A DNA stretch of 64,000 nucleotides from NCBI GenBank assembly GCA_025435555.1, contig JAIWWG010000079.1:62001-126000 (forward strand), written 5' to 3'. Origin of the DNA: Chytriomyces cf. hyalinus JEL632. Its lineage: Eukaryota; Chytridiomycota; Chytridiomycetes; Chytridiales; Chytriomycetaceae. The position numbers and the translations under genes are program-made. The notes beneath the pieces were generated by a model that worked only from the letters and a program-made list of their open reading frames with translations, was not told the DNA's origin and did not search any database. Positions 46,917-58,559 of the stretch are shown piece after piece (positions within the stretch are counted from its first letter, which is position 1; every line of letters starts with the position of its first letter).

Positions 46917-47100
46917 AAATTATCGATCCTTTGATTTCAAAATCTTGGCTATCATTTACTGCACGGGTTTAGGTTAACAGCCTTTTTTACTTATTCAATA
47001 AACTACACATACCTGCACGGGCCTAGGTAACCAGCCTTTTACCTGTGTAGTACCTCCACTACCCCTTCTTATACCAATGGTGGACTGTGATAACAAATAA
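46917..47100 (-). mobile_element. Probable LTR remnant of element B
   Basis: AT-rich sequence carries two related segments, TGCACGGGTTTAGGTTAACAGCC near 46963 and TGCACGGGCCTAGGTAACCAGCC near 47022, about 60 bases apart. This mirrors the duplicated segment next to element A's primer-binding site. The outer boundary is unclear. Confidence 0.4.
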
Positions 47101-47228
47101 AGAAAAATAGAACATGAAACATGGTAACTGAAATTTTCCCTGATGAGTGACAATTTCTTCCCTATGAAGAAATCTTCATCTGTTTCATGTGTAATCCACC
47201 CGCGTGGTCATGGCACTGATTCACAGCA

Positions 47229-47435
47229 ATGCCAATGGTTGTTGAACAAACTTTTGGGATGTTAAAGCAACGATGTAACCCTAACCCTACATTTATACCC
47301 TTTTCACATAAAACAGTTTGTCACAACTTTAAGGGACATATCTGTGAAATCACCTCAAATTGGGTGGCAGGGCCTATTAGTCGTGGAGATTGTTCCCTAG
47401 AGTGCCTTTTTGCCTTGGCGCTGCTCTGTCGGTGA
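47229..47435 (+). pseudogene. Possible PIF/Harbinger-type transposase C-terminal relic
   Basis: The frame opens AMPMVVEQTFGMLKQRCNPNPTF. It resembles the C-terminal end of DDE_Tnp_4 transposases, where a R.VVE.AFG.LK.R motif holds the last catalytic Glu. Nothing upstream restores a transposase core, and the frame ends after 68 codons. The match rests on about 15 residues, so this is a weak call. Confidence 0.3.
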
Positions 47436-47439
47436 TTAA

Positions 47440-48360
47440 ATCAAAAACTATCCAACCAATGTACAAAGTGACTCTGAGTGATGCCCAACACCTGCCAGCA
47501 TGACTGCTGCACCTGGCAGCAGTAGCCCTGATGTCTGGCTATCGAATGCTGACTGGTAGTGCTGCCTACCATGTCTGCATGTTGCAACGTTCTTGTTTTA
47601 CTTTGTGTACTGTATTCAGATCCCTGATCACCTCTGTTCCGGAGGGTCTGGTGATCCCTACTTCTCAAATAGCACCCATCCAGGCTCAAACCTTTGTTTC
47701 AACTACATAAGCTATGTACTGTATGTGTTTTCAGCCAAGGTGTTTAGATGTGTGTGCAGTATGACTGGTTTTCTATAGAGGATAGATCCAACACCCTTGA
47801 TGGTGTGGTGAAGACCTCAAGTGGTGTGTGTTAACAGAGTTCAACAGCCTGGCGGTGTTGCTAGAGGCTCGGGTAAGTGCTAGTGGTCAAAACAATGAAA
47901 GTTGGTGATGGGTATTTGTTTGGTTTTGAACTTGGGCTTTTATGATATTTATTATCTTCAGGCGAATCACAACACATCAAAACAGCTCTCCTTATATACA
48001 TTTTTGGCTCCCATAAAATCTCATTGGGCTTTCTTCAGCTTCACTTTTGAGCCACCCTTTTTTCCATTTCATTTATCATTTCATTTCTACAAATGAGATT
48101 TGATGTGAAATCATCCATTTTTCATTTGCAGTTTGAAATTGCTGAAAAAATGAGTCAATGCTGACAATTCAGTTTTTCAAGCTGATAAGTCATTCATTAC
48201 TGGCTGACAGTTAAGGCTTGTCAATTATAATTAATATCCCCACACTGGGTTATTGATTAATTGCTTGACTGGCTTGACAGATTAGTCATACAAAAGTGGT
48301 AATAGAATACTTTTCCAAGTTGATTTCTATTTCTTCTTCTTCTGCTTATTTCTCTATAAA
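47440..48360. other. AT-rich stretch with no supported gene
   Basis: No frame here is longer than chance or carries recognisable motifs. The sequence is AT-rich, CpG-poor by eye, and repeat-like. It lies between the Harbinger-like relic and the tRNA-like boxes, and probably belongs to the same block of decayed mobile DNA. Confidence 0.5.
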
Positions 48361-48396
48361 GATCAGAAGATAGCTACATGAAGTTGGCAGCAGTGT

Positions 48397-48450
48397 GGGT
48401 TGAACCAGTGACCTGTGGGTCTTTGGTCTTGAACCTTAACAATTACGTCA
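48397..48450 (-). repeat. tRNA-like pol III promoter (possible SINE head), copy 1
   Basis: On the minus strand an A-box-like TGACGTAATTG (48440-48450; 9 of 11 consensus positions) is followed by TTAAGG. A B-box-like GGTTCAACCC (48397-48406) comes at tRNA-like spacing. A complete tRNA cloverleaf cannot be drawn, so a tRNA-derived SINE head is more likely than a tRNA gene. Confidence 0.4.
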
Positions 48451-48782
48451 GAATCATATAAATTCTAAACAATCACTTTCAACCATGGTTATGCTTGATC
48501 AGAGCAAGAATAGTTGAAATCATGTAGTAGAATAAGCTATCATCATCTACAAGTCTACACCCTTTATAGAATACGAGTATTCGTGTATTCATTCCTTGTT
48601 ACAGTATCTACTAGACATTTACCCTACTCAATGTCATAATTCATGCCCATATGTATTGAGGTTGGTGGAATGGTGAGGTGCATGACTCTTCTTTATCTGC
48701 AGTAGAGAATAAGAGATGAATCAGGGAGAATTAACCTTTATTGAAGTAAACAGTGCTCCATCACTTGAGACTGATATTTAAC

Positions 48783-48836
48783 AGTATTGAACCGTGGTTC
48801 AATTGTGCCAACCATTATGTCTTAACCACTGCGCTA
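48783..48836 (-). repeat. tRNA-like pol III promoter (possible SINE head), copy 2
   Basis: On the minus strand TAGCGCAGTGG (48826-48836) is a perfect A-box match (TRGCNNAGYGG) followed by TTAAGAC. GGTTCAATACT (48783-48793) is a one-mismatch B box. Spacing fits a tRNA. The anticodon arm is not a clean stem, so I call it a tRNA-derived element. Confidence 0.5.
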
Positions 48837-48960
48837 AACAAGCAATGGAGTTGTTTGGGAATAACTTCACTAGGCTTGTGCAATCAGCACGTGTGGGTTC
48901 TGCTTTTGTTGCACTTACTGTAGAAGTGATGTCTACTGCTCTTCATGTACATAAAGTTCA

Positions 48961-50395
48961 CTATCTTTTTATTGTATAGAGTACATAATGAGAACTAGTG
49001 GTCCACCTTGACCATGGTCCGCACAAATGCTGCTGCTGCTGGTGCTGCTGCTGCTGCATTTGCTGCATTTGCTGCTGTTGTTGCTGTTGTTGTTGCTGCA
49101 TTTGCTGCTGCATTGAAAAGGCCATGTATGCAGAAACTGATGACTCAATCCCAGATGCCTCATTTCCTTGCAAGGAATTACGTAGATTGTGCCTCTGCTC
49201 CTCTTCATGCAACTTCTTTTGCTGGTACTGTGACAGTTCCTTAGCTGGCAGCTTTTCACGCTTTTTACTTGATCCACTGAGTTTAGACGAAAGGGACTGT
49301 GGCATACTGGAACAAGATATACTGGTAGAAGCGCTGGGAGAATTGACTTGGGCTTTATTGGATGTTGCAGAAACAGAATCAATATTGGATACGCTCAATA
49401 CGCGGGGGATTGCCACAGCCTTGCCTGTTGTTTCTGCAGTGAGGGGAGGCAATATGCTGGAAGTAGTAACTTATTCTACCTTGTCAGTTGCATGTTGTTT
49501 GCTATACTATAATGTACTTACCATTTGGTTCAGGCTCATCAAATCATCAAGGAACTGACTATTGTTGGAGCGTTCTAGATCCTGATCCAGGTCTGAATCC
49601 AACGAGTCACTGTCATCCTGGGGTACTTCTGGACCTGCCTCAGATGTTTCATCTGAGTCCTCCTTGCCACTGTTTACTCCAGACTCCCCAATGTCTTTGA
49701 CGTTGATTCCTTGGTGGGTCTGATACAACTGAGCAATTGCAGTGTACAATTTCTCAGGCAACTGGTGCCAATCAAGTGTGTCGCCCAATCCCCCGCCTCC
49801 AGTCTGTTGGCACAAATGGTGAATTTTCTAATAAAGCTGTTGTTAGACACATGCAAGACTGATAACACTTTGTCATTACCTTGTAAAGGTCCATCAGTGA
49901 CTCAATTTGTCGCAAGCATTGATCGGCATCCCATGATTCCAGATTGTGTCTTGCTTGGTTGACTTGATTGCAGAAGAATTCTTTTCGAAATGCCAATTGA
50001 GGAGCAAATCTGACAGCCTTATTGTTTGTGTCCTCATACAGCTCCGAGCAATCCTTGTAGGCTGCAATCAGATCAAACTTATCATCATCAGTCCTGTCAA
50101 CTGCTGTCAACCATTGTCAACCATTGTTGTCAGCTATAATCAAATACTCTAGATACCATCTGATGCGCTTCTTCAATGCTTGCTCCCATTCCTTGTCAGC
50201 AGCCTTCTGCAGTTTTGCTGCTTTCTTCTTCTCCTTATTCTCCATCTCCTCCTGCTGCTTCTGGACTTTGAGTGCCAGATGCACTTTCTCATCCACAAGC
50301 TTTTTTGCAGCTTGATTGATCTTCTCCAGTCTTGCCTTCAGCGTTGAGTTTGGGGACCTGGTATTCACTGGTGGTTTTGGTTGTTTTCCACCCAT
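48961..50395 (-). CDS. Unknown protein, Lys/Glu coiled coil then Ser- and Gln-rich, probably element-borne
   Basis: Minus-strand frames linked by plausible introns begin MGGKQPKPPVNTRSPN at 50395. They continue into a charged coiled coil (KKLVDEKVHLALKVQKQQEEMENKEKKKAAKL), then a helical domain (KFDLIAAYKDCSELYEDTNNKAVRFAPQLAFRKEFF...LESWDADQCLRQIESLMDLYK). Next come an acidic stretch (DSDSLDSDLDQDLE), a Ser-rich part, and a Met/Gln tract of over 30 residues (CAG/CTG-type repeats, 49020-49120). A TGA interrupts the frame at about 50117, at a 10-bp tandem duplication (50106-50125). Composition differs from flanking host genes. It may be the accessory protein of a DNA transposon, by position only. 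I do not recognise a family. Confidence 0.4.
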
Positions 50396-50547
50396 TTTTT
50401 TGTTTTGAAAACACAAAAAACAGAAGAAAATAGCAACTCAAAGGACCTATTGAGTACAAAAAATGGCAGAATTTTCACGATTTATTTCAACAAAAACCTT
50501 GTTGCATTTTTGTTTATAAAGCCACCCTTAATGGGAATTATCCAGTT

Positions 50548-50758
50548 CTTGAAAGGCAGTGCATTGTGAAGTATAGAGCACAACACAGTAAAATCACAGT
50601 GGCAAGTGACAGTGTTGAGTGTAGAATAAACAATGCATCTGCTTGTCTTATTGCTCTGAACTTGTATCAGAAAAGGGTTCACTTATGCAAGGGACTCCTA
50701 GACAGGTATGAGGACAAGTCTGGAGTAGTAGATGTAGACATAGACAACAATTGATTGA
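50548..50758 (+). repeat. Sequence shared with the insertion in copia element A
   Basis: Bases 50548-50612 align with 45198-45262. Both have AAAGGC.GTGCA.., AG.ATAGAGCACA and GTAAAATCA.AGTGGC.AGTGA in the same order. In one frame the products also align (RQCIVKYRAQHSKITVASD versus RRCTTKHRAHCRKIIVASD), so the shared stretch may be old coding sequence. The open frame continues to 50757 (INNASACLIALNLYQKRVHLCKGLLDRYEDKSGVV). Its identity is unknown. Confidence 0.45.
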
Positions 50759-50897
50759 CACTGTAGATCCCAGCCAATTGACTAACACAAAGCAATATCT
50801 CTCTATATCCTAAGTGTGTTTCAATTGCTGACAATGCTGTTGGTGTTCTCTTGAATCTTGGCTGAAACTGATCAAAATTGCACGCTTGTACAACAAA

Positions 50898-51319
50898 ATG
50901 TCGCTTGCTTTTGATGTCTTGGGCACTGCATTGGACAGGTTTGGCAGTGCTGCTATGAATGGGAAAAGCAGTGGTGGTGGGGAACAGGCGGCGAGTTCGG
51001 CTATAGGGACTGCCTCAGCTGCAGCTGCATGTTACCATGCTGTATTTTCCGCTGGGTCAGAGGACACGCATCTGAGGTATGTACAATGTCCTTTGTTTTT
51101 AAGACTGGCTTCGTTTCTGAACGCATTTGATTATTGTATGGGCAGGTAAATCATGCTGATGCATATGAGGCTGCTGAATTTCTTGTCTGGCACGCGATTG
51201 CCATGCACCAGTTGGCAGGGGTGCACCTGTATCTGAATATCTTGGAAGAAATGGAAGACGGAAAGGCACTTGCCCAGGAATATCGTGCTGTGATGCATTC
51301 GAAATCGAAATGAGAAGGA
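50898..51319 (+). CDS. Hypothetical two-exon protein
   Basis: The frame MSLAFDVLGTALDRFGSAAMNGKSSGGGEQAAS...CYHAVFSAGSEDTHLR runs to a donor-like GTATGT near 51077. After an acceptor-like GGGCAG near 51146 it could continue as VNHADAYEAAEFLVWHAIAMHQLAGVHLYLNILEEMEDGKALAQEYRAVMHSKSK to a TGA at about 51318. Both parts look like real protein, but the splice as drawn is one base out of phase. No family is recognised. Sequence upstream (WLKLIKIARLYNK) suggests the frame may start earlier. Confidence 0.35.
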
Positions 51320-51686
51320 AATATTGAATTTGTGTGAAAGAGTGATGCTTATTCTCCAATACATGCCTCCTTTCATGCTTAACTTTGAGTGCAGTATATT
51401 TGTAATAAAGACACCGTGTCACAAAAATGACACAAAATAACTCTTGTGAAACCACTCAGACCTCTCAGTCATGGACAGTCACACTTAGCCGGGAATTCCT
51501 TTAGGAAATAAACGCGTTATGTTTTTTTCGCGCGTTTTCTCCTGGGCCACATGTTTCTCTTCTTTTGCTAGCGCGCTTCAATTATGTGTGTTGGGGATGG
51601 GATAGAAATGAGGAGATGAAGATCGGTTTCTTTCCGTTTTAGTTTTTTAGTTTTTCATTTTGTTTTTCACACGCCCAGGTGCGCTG

Positions 51687-54600
51687 CTACCGGGCAAACG
51701 ATTTCTGCACAAGAAAGAAACAAAGGAGATCTGAATACCCGGGCAAACGAAAAAGAACTGGAAAAACAAAATCATACCTTAAGCGCCGCTTGAAACTGCC
51801 TCGTGGACATGTCCACCAAAGCAGCCGAAAACTCTCTTGCAGCATCCCTCCGCCACCCCATCTGCGTCTCCAAAAACTTTTCCACAACGCGCAAATACTC
51901 CACCCCTTGCACAATCAATATGGTCTTGTGGCAGTTTGCAATCTCAAATACAACCAACTGTGCGGCGCCATCCGCAATATTAAACTTTTCATTGCGCGGG
52001 ATGGCAAACAACAGCGGCATCATACTCTCGTAGATAAAGTTTGAGAAATTGGGCAACGGACGCCGGCCGCCCAATCCAATCGCAATCACTTCTTTTCCAC
52101 CCATGCCGGCTGCCTTCTTTTCTGCCTTGGTTGGCGCAGACGCTGTCACCATCCCAGCTTTCCAGTACTTTGCATTTTCGAGAAGTGGGGAGTGAGACAG
52201 GCCGTTGATTACGGTTGTTGCTGGTTGCTGGGCTGGTAAAGGTGCTGCGCCGGGGATGAGTGGTTTCGCTAAAGGGTTTGTTGCTTCGCTGCCCCAAACA
52301 GCCACCATTTTTGACAATAGAGAAAGGGCCAATTTTTGGGCAGCTGTGTCGGACGGGTCGCCTCCATAGTGCAGTGTGGATTGCAGCACAGTGTTGAAAT
52401 GCTTGGAGTTTGCTGAGAACGAGAAAGCAAAATGGTGAGAACAAGATGAATTGAAAAACATAAAACCAGGTCAACTCAACTGTCACTAATCAGAACATCC
52501 ATCAAGTCATGAACAAAAACGTTGTTCATCAGGTTGAAGTATGACCGTCTCAAATCATTCATTTCGTTCATCTCGTCAAACCCAGATACTGCTTGATTCA
52601 AAAAGTAGAAGATGCGCTCTACAAGTGGAACAAAGATGTCATTCAAGATGGGAAGAAACGCGGCCTGATGGGAGTTTCGATAGAGTTTTAGGGTTGGTGA
52701 AATTCGGAGTATAAAACAAGGTCAGGAAATGAATACCTTGAATTTGTGCATCAGTAAATCCACGGAGGGCAAAAAGTTTGCCAGCTCCTTCGTCGAACAA
52801 TGCGTAAACAACCCAGCAGTGATCACCGGCTGAAAAAAAAGTAAAATTTCCTCTCCAACGCATCCAATCATTCTCTGGAATGCAAATCGCGCCTGACAAA
52901 TAAAACGAATCAGTCAGTTTCTGTCTTCAGAACGACCAAAATAAATCCTGCTCCTACCGATTCCCGAATAACTTCAAACGCATTCAACGTTTGCAGGACA
53001 AGAATAATTCGATGCAGTGCCTGCTTAAACACGCTTGCCCAGAGCGGACTCGATTGCACCGTTTTCGTTGACACGTCATAATCTGGAAACCCTTTTCCAA
53101 CACTGCCGACAGCCGTAATAAGCTGCCGCATGTAGTTTGTCACGGCTGGGTTCTCGGCCGTGTCGAGTTTGTACATTTCAGTGTCCAAAATCTCTTGCAT
53201 GGATGTCATGAGAGGATTGAGAATGGCCTAATTATAAAAGCATGAGACGTTCGATTTACAATCTTCAACAACGCATGATAAAGGTTTGCCTGAAGTAATC
53301 GCTCTTGATTCGCCGCAGCCTCATCCAACGAAATTAAAAAGCCAACAGCCTCAAAGACGTACAACTGATTGTCAAAAATAGATGAACCGAGTTGCTGCTT
53401 CTGCGCATTTGCCAAAACATTTGGCTGCTGCATTTGCGGTGGTATAATGTACAGCACGTCCTGCATTTTCCCAACAAATAAAACGACTGTATCAGATCAT
53501 ATAAAAACTAAATAAAAACCACCGACTCGCACCTTGATCGCTTCTACCAGAGGTCCAGCATACATTTTCATTTTCCCCTTCAACTCCTTAATCTCCTTGA
53601 CAAAGCGCATGAAAAGGTAGTCTACGCGGCTTCGAACTGTCGAGCTGGGATTATGCAATCCCCGCGCATCCGCAAACGATTCCAGCACTTGCGGCAAAAA
53701 GTCCGTGTTTGCGGCATTCACATTGTTGAAAAATAGACCGTATTTGACGACGGTTTCAAAGAATACGAGAGGAATAGATGGATGCGGGTATGCAGAGATA
53801 TCTGCAAGGATAAAAACAACGCAGTCAGCAACAGCAGACCAAACCAAGAAAAAACATTAAAGGAAATCCCAAAAAAATACGAAACTGCTCTGCATCATTT
53901 TAACCAGGATTGCATTGAATGCAGTCGGAGCGTTGTTCTCCGGGTTGACATACACAAAAGGCCCTTTATAAATATAAAGCAGGTACAACGCTAACTCAGC
54001 TTCCGACCAGCGCACAACATCTTGCACGCGCTGGCCATTGCGAGTCGCCATAGTAATTGCATCGAAAGTGTTGGTCACAACGGCAGAAAAGTGTTGGAAA
54101 AACATTTGACTGTCAATCAAAATGATGGTTTCCATCTTGCTGCGAAGTGTCTGCAGTAGAAGAAGAAAATAACAACAAGTCAGAGGAGTAGAACCACTCA
54201 AAAAAAACTAATGATGGTCACCTGTCTCATTTGGTAAAATAACGCCTCATCATCGCCACCTCCACCCACGAAGTCATACTCCTCATCCTCATCATACTTC
54301 ATCTTGGTAACCACAACACCCAGCAACCCAACCAAACTCTCATCCACAAACAATTTCGCTTCCTCATTTCCCATATAATCCGCCGACGGTAACGACGATA
54401 ACGGAGGTATGCCATTCAACGCGCCGTCCTTTTTACAATCCTTCAGAATCCGCAGATACTCATCAAGGAACGGAAACAAGAGACTCGAAACATCGTCAAA
54501 CTCGCTTCGCATCACGCGCACGGCATGGGGCAACAGTTTCTGGATATAACGGAAGATACGAGACCGCAGTAATCCGACCGAGTTTGAAGAGTTGTTGATG

Positions 54601-55889
54601 GAAGAAAAATCGGGTATGGATGCGCCATTGGACAATGACGAAGATGCGATAGCGGAGGGTGGTGGTAGGGCCGCATTGTCCCATGCTTTACACAGCTCCA
54701 TTCCACATAGATTCACATATTTGCATGCCAAATCTTCAAAGTCATCTTCATTATCGCCAACAGCCCCATTTGCGGCGTCCGAGGTACCAACGCCAATCGA
54801 TTCGAGAATTCGAGATGTGGCGCCAAGTAATTCAAAAACGGCAAGCTTATCCGAAACGGGCATGCCCTTCTCAACAAGCCCCATCAAGCACGAAAGACCG
54901 CCCATTCGAAGTGGATTCGGTGTAGAAGGCCTGAGGAACCCAAGGAGGGCATCAATAAATTGCTTATTCGGAAGAACAAGGTTAACAGCATCAATCCATG
55001 AGACATAGAGACCAATGCAACGAAGGCATCCTGCTGCTGTTTGGTGATCCTGCGTGGTGAGTGCGTCACTGAGCATCTGGAACCACGTTGATACGAGGGA
55101 TGCTGGGATGCTTTGGGCACGCATACAGTCTTTGATGAGGATATTGGCTGTGTGGGTTTCTGCATCATACGACATTTCGCGCGAAGCCACTTCGTCATGG
55201 ATAGAGAAACAAAGATGTAGGAACGTGTTGGTGAATGTGCGCGTCCGTGGCAGCGAGAGAAAGTCGGTGAAGAAGGAAGGCCATTCCGGTGGAGAATTGG
55301 TGATTGGATGCGGAATGTAATCGAATCGCATCATGAGGACAAGCAGGTGCATAAACTTGTTGCGCAAAAAGTTTGATGGGGGAGCATTTGATGAGTTCGC
55401 CGATTGAATTGAGTTCGAAGGTTGGGATGTGTAAACTGGCACATCCGTTCGAATAGATTCGGCAATGACAGAGAATATCGCCTGCCTCAGCCACGCCCTG
55501 TCTGAGGGTGCGAGTGTGGAATATCGACCCCTGGTGAAGAGTGCCTCAACCACTTGCAAACCCACAAAACGAGCCTCAGGCGCTCTAATAGACGAAATAG
55601 AATAAACAAAGGGGGTCATTAGCCAGTTTTCAGACAAGAGAAGAAGGGCCACAAATGTCAAAGTCAAAGGGAAGCCAGAATCATAAGTATCGCAAGAGGA
55701 CACCAACCTCATTCGATTGCACGCCAGGCCCACGCACACCCGCCATCCGTCTCCGCTCTCTCGCAAGTTTTCGCAATACACATTTGCCTGTGCATGCGCT
55801 GCAGAACCAGGGTCCAGGGCGGCCAGCATCGCCTGCTCTGTCCGTGTCTCGTCCGCATCATGGCTCACGCTCAGCTCCTTGGTAGTCAT
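51687..55889 (-). CDS. Exportin-T (tRNA nuclear export receptor, Los1/XPOT)
   Basis: RanGTP-dependent karyopherin that exports mature tRNA. A large HEAT-repeat protein of about 1,100 residues. The N-terminal half has WLMTPFVYSISSI, ARFVGLQVVEALF, FLRNKFMHLLVLMMRFDYI, WPSFFTDFLSL and CLRCIGLYVSWIDAVNLVL, all matching the Xpo1-like and HEAT pattern of exportin-T. The C-terminal half has GPFVYVNPENNAP, PSIPLVFFETVVKYGLFF, VRSRVDYLFMRFVKEIK, SDTAAQKLALSLLSKMVAVWG and NFSNFIYESMMPLLFAIP...FNIADGAAQLVVFEI. An intron (GTATGA donor) joins ALK to the last codons KSFAR and a TAG at 51687. I chose the ATG at 55889 (MTTKELSVS). The frame is open upstream but holds no conserved sequence. Introns are numerous in the 52.4-54.2 kb part and near 55.6 kb. 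Confidence 0.9.
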
Positions 55890-56220
55890 TCGGTATCTGC
55901 CCCTTTCGTTCCGCAAGAGTCTATGCTGGTCTTTCTTGGGCTCAATGCGGTGAGTCGACTGACAGATTTGAGAAAGCAAAAGAAAAATGAAATGCTCCGT
56001 TTTACCAGCAGCTCTTCTCAACACACAGGATAAGTCACCTCAACTCCGCACAATAACCATTCATAATTCACAGAGTGAGAAAAATGGCGAGAATGATAAC
56101 CTGCACTGCTCGCATCTTGCTGTGTGCCAGACGTGCAGAAGAGACGTCAGCGCATCACAGCCCACAACCTCCCACCGCCGGTAAACCTCCTTCGCTTGTA
56201 AGAAGAGTCCATCAGTAGTA

Positions 56221-56745
56221 ATGGGCGGATTTTTCGATAATTTTGAAATGCAGATATCTGGAGAGGAAGATATTGAGATATCAAGACAAAACCGGTGGGT
56301 TTTTGAAGATTCGTACATACGGACCTTTCACTTTCAAAGCATTTTCCTGTTTTACGTGTTTGGATGTGGTGCAGTGTCCCCAAGACATTTGACCTTTGCA
56401 ATTTTCAGAGACCGTAACTTCGGATTCCAAAGTAAGCAAGAACTCCATCAGTTGCAAAAGAAACTACGCATCGTCATGCCATGAAAAAGCAAACGTACGT
56501 TCATCCTGAGATTGAAAGATCGATAGTTGAGGTAAGTAAGTCTTTATAGATTACAGGACTGAGCAATGGCCATCGAGGTGCGTCAATAGTTCAGGTATCA
56601 ACAGAGTTGGAAAAAAGGAGGATAAATAAGGAAAAAGGATTGAAAGTGAAAGACCGCCAAGAATATATGTTCATCTTTTTATTACGGAGTATTGAGTTTT
56701 GGGCGCTTGACTGGCCCCTCATCGAAAACAAATAAACGTTAAAAG
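56221..56745 (+). CDS. Possible small multi-exon gene, unknown product
   Basis: The frame starts MGGFFDNFEMQISGEEDIEISRQN at 56221 and meets a GTGGGT donor; a TTTTCAG acceptor leads to DRNFGFQ and a GTAAGC donor. A further segment (THPEIERSIVE-like, YVHPEIERSIVE) ends at a perfect GTAAGT (56532). After the following TTTATAG a 62-codon open frame (ITGLSNGHRGASIVQVSTELEKRRINK...WPLIENK) runs to TAA at about 56737. The splice signals are good but the exon chain is uncertain and no family is recognised. Confidence 0.3.
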
Positions 56746-56770
56746 GAAGAAATTTCAAAACTCGGCGACT

Positions 56771-58323
56771 TCAAACTTGGAGTCCAGCGTTCAACTCATC
56801 CACCAATCTCATCACATTCACATCACTCGCGCGAACACCACAATGGTCCATGTTACGCACACGAATTTGCTTGTCAGTCAAAAAGGTAGGGTACTGGTAT
56901 ACACTCGTTGGCTCGGGAGCCTTCAAGCCATCTGCACGGACATAATCCGTCTCCTTTTCACACGCTGGGCGAATGACCATGGGACAGTGGGAATCCTTCT
57001 TTGCAACTTCAGAGTTGGCAGGTTTCACAGAAATATGGCTACAGAAGGACTTGTGGATCACACAACCGGCTGGGATGATGTAGTTGGAAGTTTTGGATGT
57101 ACAGGTGACTTGGACTTGACTGGTACCGTTGATGCCTTCAGCAACTGTGACGGTGCCGGAAGGAAGCTTTATGGCAGCGCGTTTGGCGAGACGAGTTTCA
57201 TCTTGACGACGAGTTTTGGTAGTGTTAGTTGCCCATGGGTTGGTGTTGGCAGTTTGACCCTTGGGGCACTTGGCAGCAGTGTAGTCAATGTCACCAGCGC
57301 TCTTTGAGTAAGTGTAGCAGAGAAAGTCGTTCTTTGTGTCAAACACGTCTGCAGCGGTTAATCCGATCCATGAGTCCAATGGGAGGGTGGGGCTGACTGG
57401 ACGCGAGTTTCCGAGGAGTGGGTTTGGGTTCTTGCCAGCAGACAAGTTTCCCTCGTAGTCAGTCACGTAGGTGGGGCACAGCTGCTGCCATTTCCAGTAA
57501 ATCTTGTCAACGTAGGTGTGGTGGAGGTAGAAGAGGGGGTCACGCGGGGACCAGAGCGGGTTGCCCATGTCGCAGTTGCCGCCCATAACCATGTGTCCAG
57601 TACCTATGTTCGCGTTGAAATTTTTTGCGTTTAGTAATGAAAATTTTCAGTTTTAACTTCAGGTTGGGTTACCGTGGTAGTTGGCGGTGTCGTCTCCACG
57701 CAGCTGCTCGTAGGTAGTGGCAGTGGAGAGCACGTTGGCAGCAATGTACTTTGCGGACCACATTGTTCCGCTGCCGCAGCGGGTCACACAGCTGCGGCCG
57801 TTGTCACCGAGGTCCATGAAGCCTGATGCCTTGCTGAACTGTCCGTCAGTGAGGCACTGCTGCGTGCGTGTCAGGCTCCCAAAGTAGTCCTTGGAGAACA
57901 GGTCGAGCTTGTTCCATGTCTGCAAGATAAGAAATGTCAGGCACAGCTCCATGCAACAACTGGTAAGTTACTCACAGTAGGAACAGCTCCTTCATCCAAG
58001 TAGATGAGGCCACCAGTCCACCCGGCAGACTCCAAGGCTTTCTCGTAGAGTCTCAACATGGCGCGGTGGAAAACCAAAAACTCAGCATTGGCGTGGGCCC
58101 AGTGAGCGTTGGCAGCGTGGGTAGTGCTGAAGTCATCTGTGGACATCTTGGTTGGGTCCTTGTACTGGTTGCTCATTGGTCTGGCAGTGATTTTCTTGAC
58201 GGCGGCAATGTAGGCGTTCTTGTCGGCAGCTGAGAGTTGGCCCCACTCGCGTCTGACGGTGATCTTTGTGCAGACGGCGTTGGCGGTGATGGCCAGAAGG
58301 GCAAGGGAGAGAAGGATCTGCAT
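56771..58323 (-). CDS. Secreted tyrosinase (type 3 copper oxidase)
   Basis: Oxidises mono- and diphenols to quinones, usually for pigment or wall cross-linking. The N-terminus MQILLSLALLAITANA is a signal peptide. The CuA region is THAANAHWAHANAEFLVFHRAMLRLYEKAL. CuB is split by an intron: YHG|TGHMVMGG gives the HxxxH pair, followed by SPRDPLFYLHHTYVDKIYWKWQQ with the third His. The C-terminal part (about 200 residues) contains DSWIGLTAADVFDT, several Cys and KRTRRQDETRLAKRAA-like basic stretches where a C-terminal lid could be cleaved. Two introns are visible (about 57600-57670 and 57920-57975). A TATA-like TATTTATA lies about 55 bases upstream of the ATG. Confidence 0.92.
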
Positions 58324-58559
58324 GTTTTGTTTTGGGAGGAGTGTTGTCTGTGATTCAACAGCGACGCTGGTCCGTATAAATAGGGTTTTCAGGACTTGGG
58401 CTTGTTGTTCGTGCGCAGGATTAAACGGCGATTTTCAGCGTCGATTTGGACTGATCACATTTCTTTTTTCGTGCACTTTTGACTCGTGGAGATGTGTCCG
58501 TTGTAAGCTGGTTGGTTTTGCTGGTGACTGTGTCAGACATGCACACGTGTAAGGCTGAT

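Noticed and set aside
48783-48850. A functional tRNA gene on the minus strand
   Set aside because: A and B boxes are good but the anticodon and acceptor stems do not pair, so it is reported as a tRNA-derived element.
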